DNA of 35,629 bases from Bacillota bacterium (lineage in GTDB: Bacteria; Bacillota; Clostridia; Acetivibrionales; DSM-1351): the NCBI GenBank assembly GCA_023412635.1, contig JAEYNI010000309.1, positions 1 to 35,629 on the forward strand, in the 5' to 3' direction. The stretch's first letter is position 1. Every line of letters begins with the position of its first letter. The notes under the pieces are model-generated. The model saw nothing but the letters and a program-made list of their open reading frames with translations, ran no database searches and was not told where the DNA came from. This document shows positions 34,503 to 35,629 of the stretch, in pieces. A program made the position numbers and the translations under genes.

Positions 34503-35629
34503 CTAAACCAACTTCACATTATACTCTCTAAACCAGTAATCCAATTGTATCAGCCAGGCTATCAGCTGCGGACGGCCCATAAGCTGCCCGAACCAGGTTA
34601 TATTACTACCCGAACGAAGTAAGGTAAGTGCATCCTGATGTAAAATATCCTTTAGTACTGAATTGGAATCAGCAATAACATTTTCAAACAGTTCTGTGAC
34701 AATTCTTTCATATTCCGGGTTGTGAGTCTTTGGGTAGGGACTCTTTTTCCTGTTTAGAATTTTATCCGGCAGATAATCGGCCATAGCCTTTCTAAGCAGT
34801 GATTTTTCAACCTTGTTTTTGAATTTTATACTCCAAGGTACATTATATACGTATTCTAAAATTCTGTGGTCGGAGAAGGGCACTCTCACCTCAAGTCCGC
34901 TGGCCATCGACATCCTGTCCTTGCGCTCCAAAAGGCTGACCATAAACCAGTTGACCGACAGCCAGGTAGCTATCCTGCTGGCCTTCATTTCTTCTGAATC
35001 ATTGCCGGCCAGCGGGCAGGCATTTTTACTGTCCAGATACATTTGTTTTACAAACTCGAAGCCTTCCCTGGGTTTTGCAAAGTCCGAGTTAAACAGAAAT
35101 ACCCTTGACTCAGGATCATGTATCCATGGGAAGAAGTCCCTCTGAAGCATTTCAGGTTTGTAAAACCATGGATAGCCTCCAAAAATTTCATCAGCACACT
35201 CACCGCTTAGGGCAACTGTATGCCTGTTCTTAACTTGACTGCAGTAATATAAAAGTGAAGAATCAATATCTGCCATGCCGGGGTAATCTCTGTATTTAAC
35301 TGCATCTGTAAGCAAATCTGCAATTTTTTGTTGGCTCACTGTGAGAATGGTATGATCGGTTCTTAAATATTTTGAGAGCCAGGCTGCATAAGCGTCATCG
35401 CTTTCGGGTTGAAAAGAGGTTGCTTCGAAATGCTGCTGATTTCCCTCATATTCAAATGAATAAGTTGAAAGTAAGTCTCCGTTTTTCTTGTCCTCTTTTG
35501 CCACGGAGGTTACAATTGACGAATCAAGGCCTCCCGATAAGAAGGTGCATAGGGGGACATCGGAAACCAACTGTCTTTGAATGGCGTCAGTCAGAAGGAA
35601 ACGGGTTTTCTCAATGATTGTATCCTCTG
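34503..35629 (-). CDS. asnB: Asparagine synthetase (glutamine-hydrolysing), C-terminal part, runs off the edge
   Basis: About 375 residues are visible; the N-terminal glutaminase domain lies beyond the right edge. The synthetase domain begins with LLTDAIQRQLVSDVP and the pyrophosphate loop FLSGGLDSS. It continues with ALSGECADEIFGGYPWF and ERKDRMSMASGLEVRVPFSDHRILEYV, all diagnostic for AsnB. The enzyme makes asparagine from aspartate, ATP and glutamine. The C-terminus RPQLIAWLIQLDYWFREYNVKL is the usual end. The frame is open through 35629 with no start codon needed inside the window. It is not obviously linked to neighbouring genes. Confidence 0.92.
   Translation of the reverse strand, partial: EDTIIEKTRFLLTDAIQRQLVSDVPLCTFLSGGLDSSIVTSVAKEDKKNGDLLSTYSFEYEGNQQHFEATSFQPESDDAYAAWLSKYLRTDHTILTVSQQKIADLLTDAVKYRDYPGMADIDSSLLYYCSQVKNRHTVALSGECADEIFGGYPWFYKPEMLQRDFFPWIHDPESRVFLFNSDFAKPREGFEFVKQMYLDSKNACPLAGNDSEEMKASRIATWLSVNWFMVSLLERKDRMSMASGLEVRVPFSDHRILEYVYNVPWSIKFKNKVEKSLLRKAMADYLPDKILNRKKSPYPKTHNPEYERIVTELFENVIADSNSVLKDILHQDALTLLRSGSNITWFGQLMGRPQLIAWLIQLDYWFREYNVKLV

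Overview
The window reads as one AT-rich chromosome segment from an anaerobic, plant-fibre-degrading Clostridia bacterium. A Ruminiclostridium-like host is my best guess. The grounds are the low GC, strong AGGAGG-type ribosome sites, SLH-anchored surface proteins, YesM/YesN regulators and multi-modular xylanases without dockerins. Species cannot be fixed from the sequence alone. I see no rRNA, tRNA, CRISPR array, transposase or phage genes.

Region 1 (1-9.4 kb) is mostly housekeeping or accessory. It holds the tail of a DUF218/YdcF-type protein, a roughly 184-bp palindromic repeat element with a solo third arm, a TrpB2-type PLP enzyme, a YwaF-type membrane protein and a YhfW-like FAD/Rieske oxidoreductase. 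It ends with a large secreted M16C (PreP-like) protease fused to SLH repeats and a CPA2/KefB-type cation/proton antiporter that probably starts at CTG.

Region 2 (9.4-13.4 kb) holds an SsuB/SsuC-like ABC ATPase-permease pair with an unusually degenerate ATPase and no binding protein, followed by a CPA1-type Na+/H+ antiporter.

Region 3 (13.5-31.7 kb) is a xylan-utilisation locus. A YesM-type histidine kinase lies between two YesN-type AraC response regulators; the second forms an operon with it. Divergently, an LplA-LplB-YtcP type oligosaccharide ABC importer is followed by the remnant of an intracellular GH10 xylanase. The middle of that gene, with both catalytic glutamates, is deleted. Next come an intact GH8 enzyme of the reducing-end xylose-releasing (Rex) type and two tandem secreted paralogous xylanases. 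Both have three CBM22-like modules, GH10 and CBM9; only the second carries a Gly/Ser linker, an extra domain and three SLH repeats. The inferred logic is that xylanases outside or on the wall cut xylan, the importer takes up the oligosaccharides, and cytoplasmic GH8 trims them from the reducing end. The layout resembles what I remember of the aldouronate-utilisation cluster and XynA1 of Paenibacillus sp. JDR-2, but without a GH67 glucuronidase.

Region 4 (31.7-35.6 kb) holds small genes: a DUF2500 protein, a small Cys-containing protein, a lipoprotein, a GNAT acetyltransferase and a tiny membrane protein with a likely A-run frameshift. It closes with the C-terminal part of an asparagine synthetase running off the right edge.
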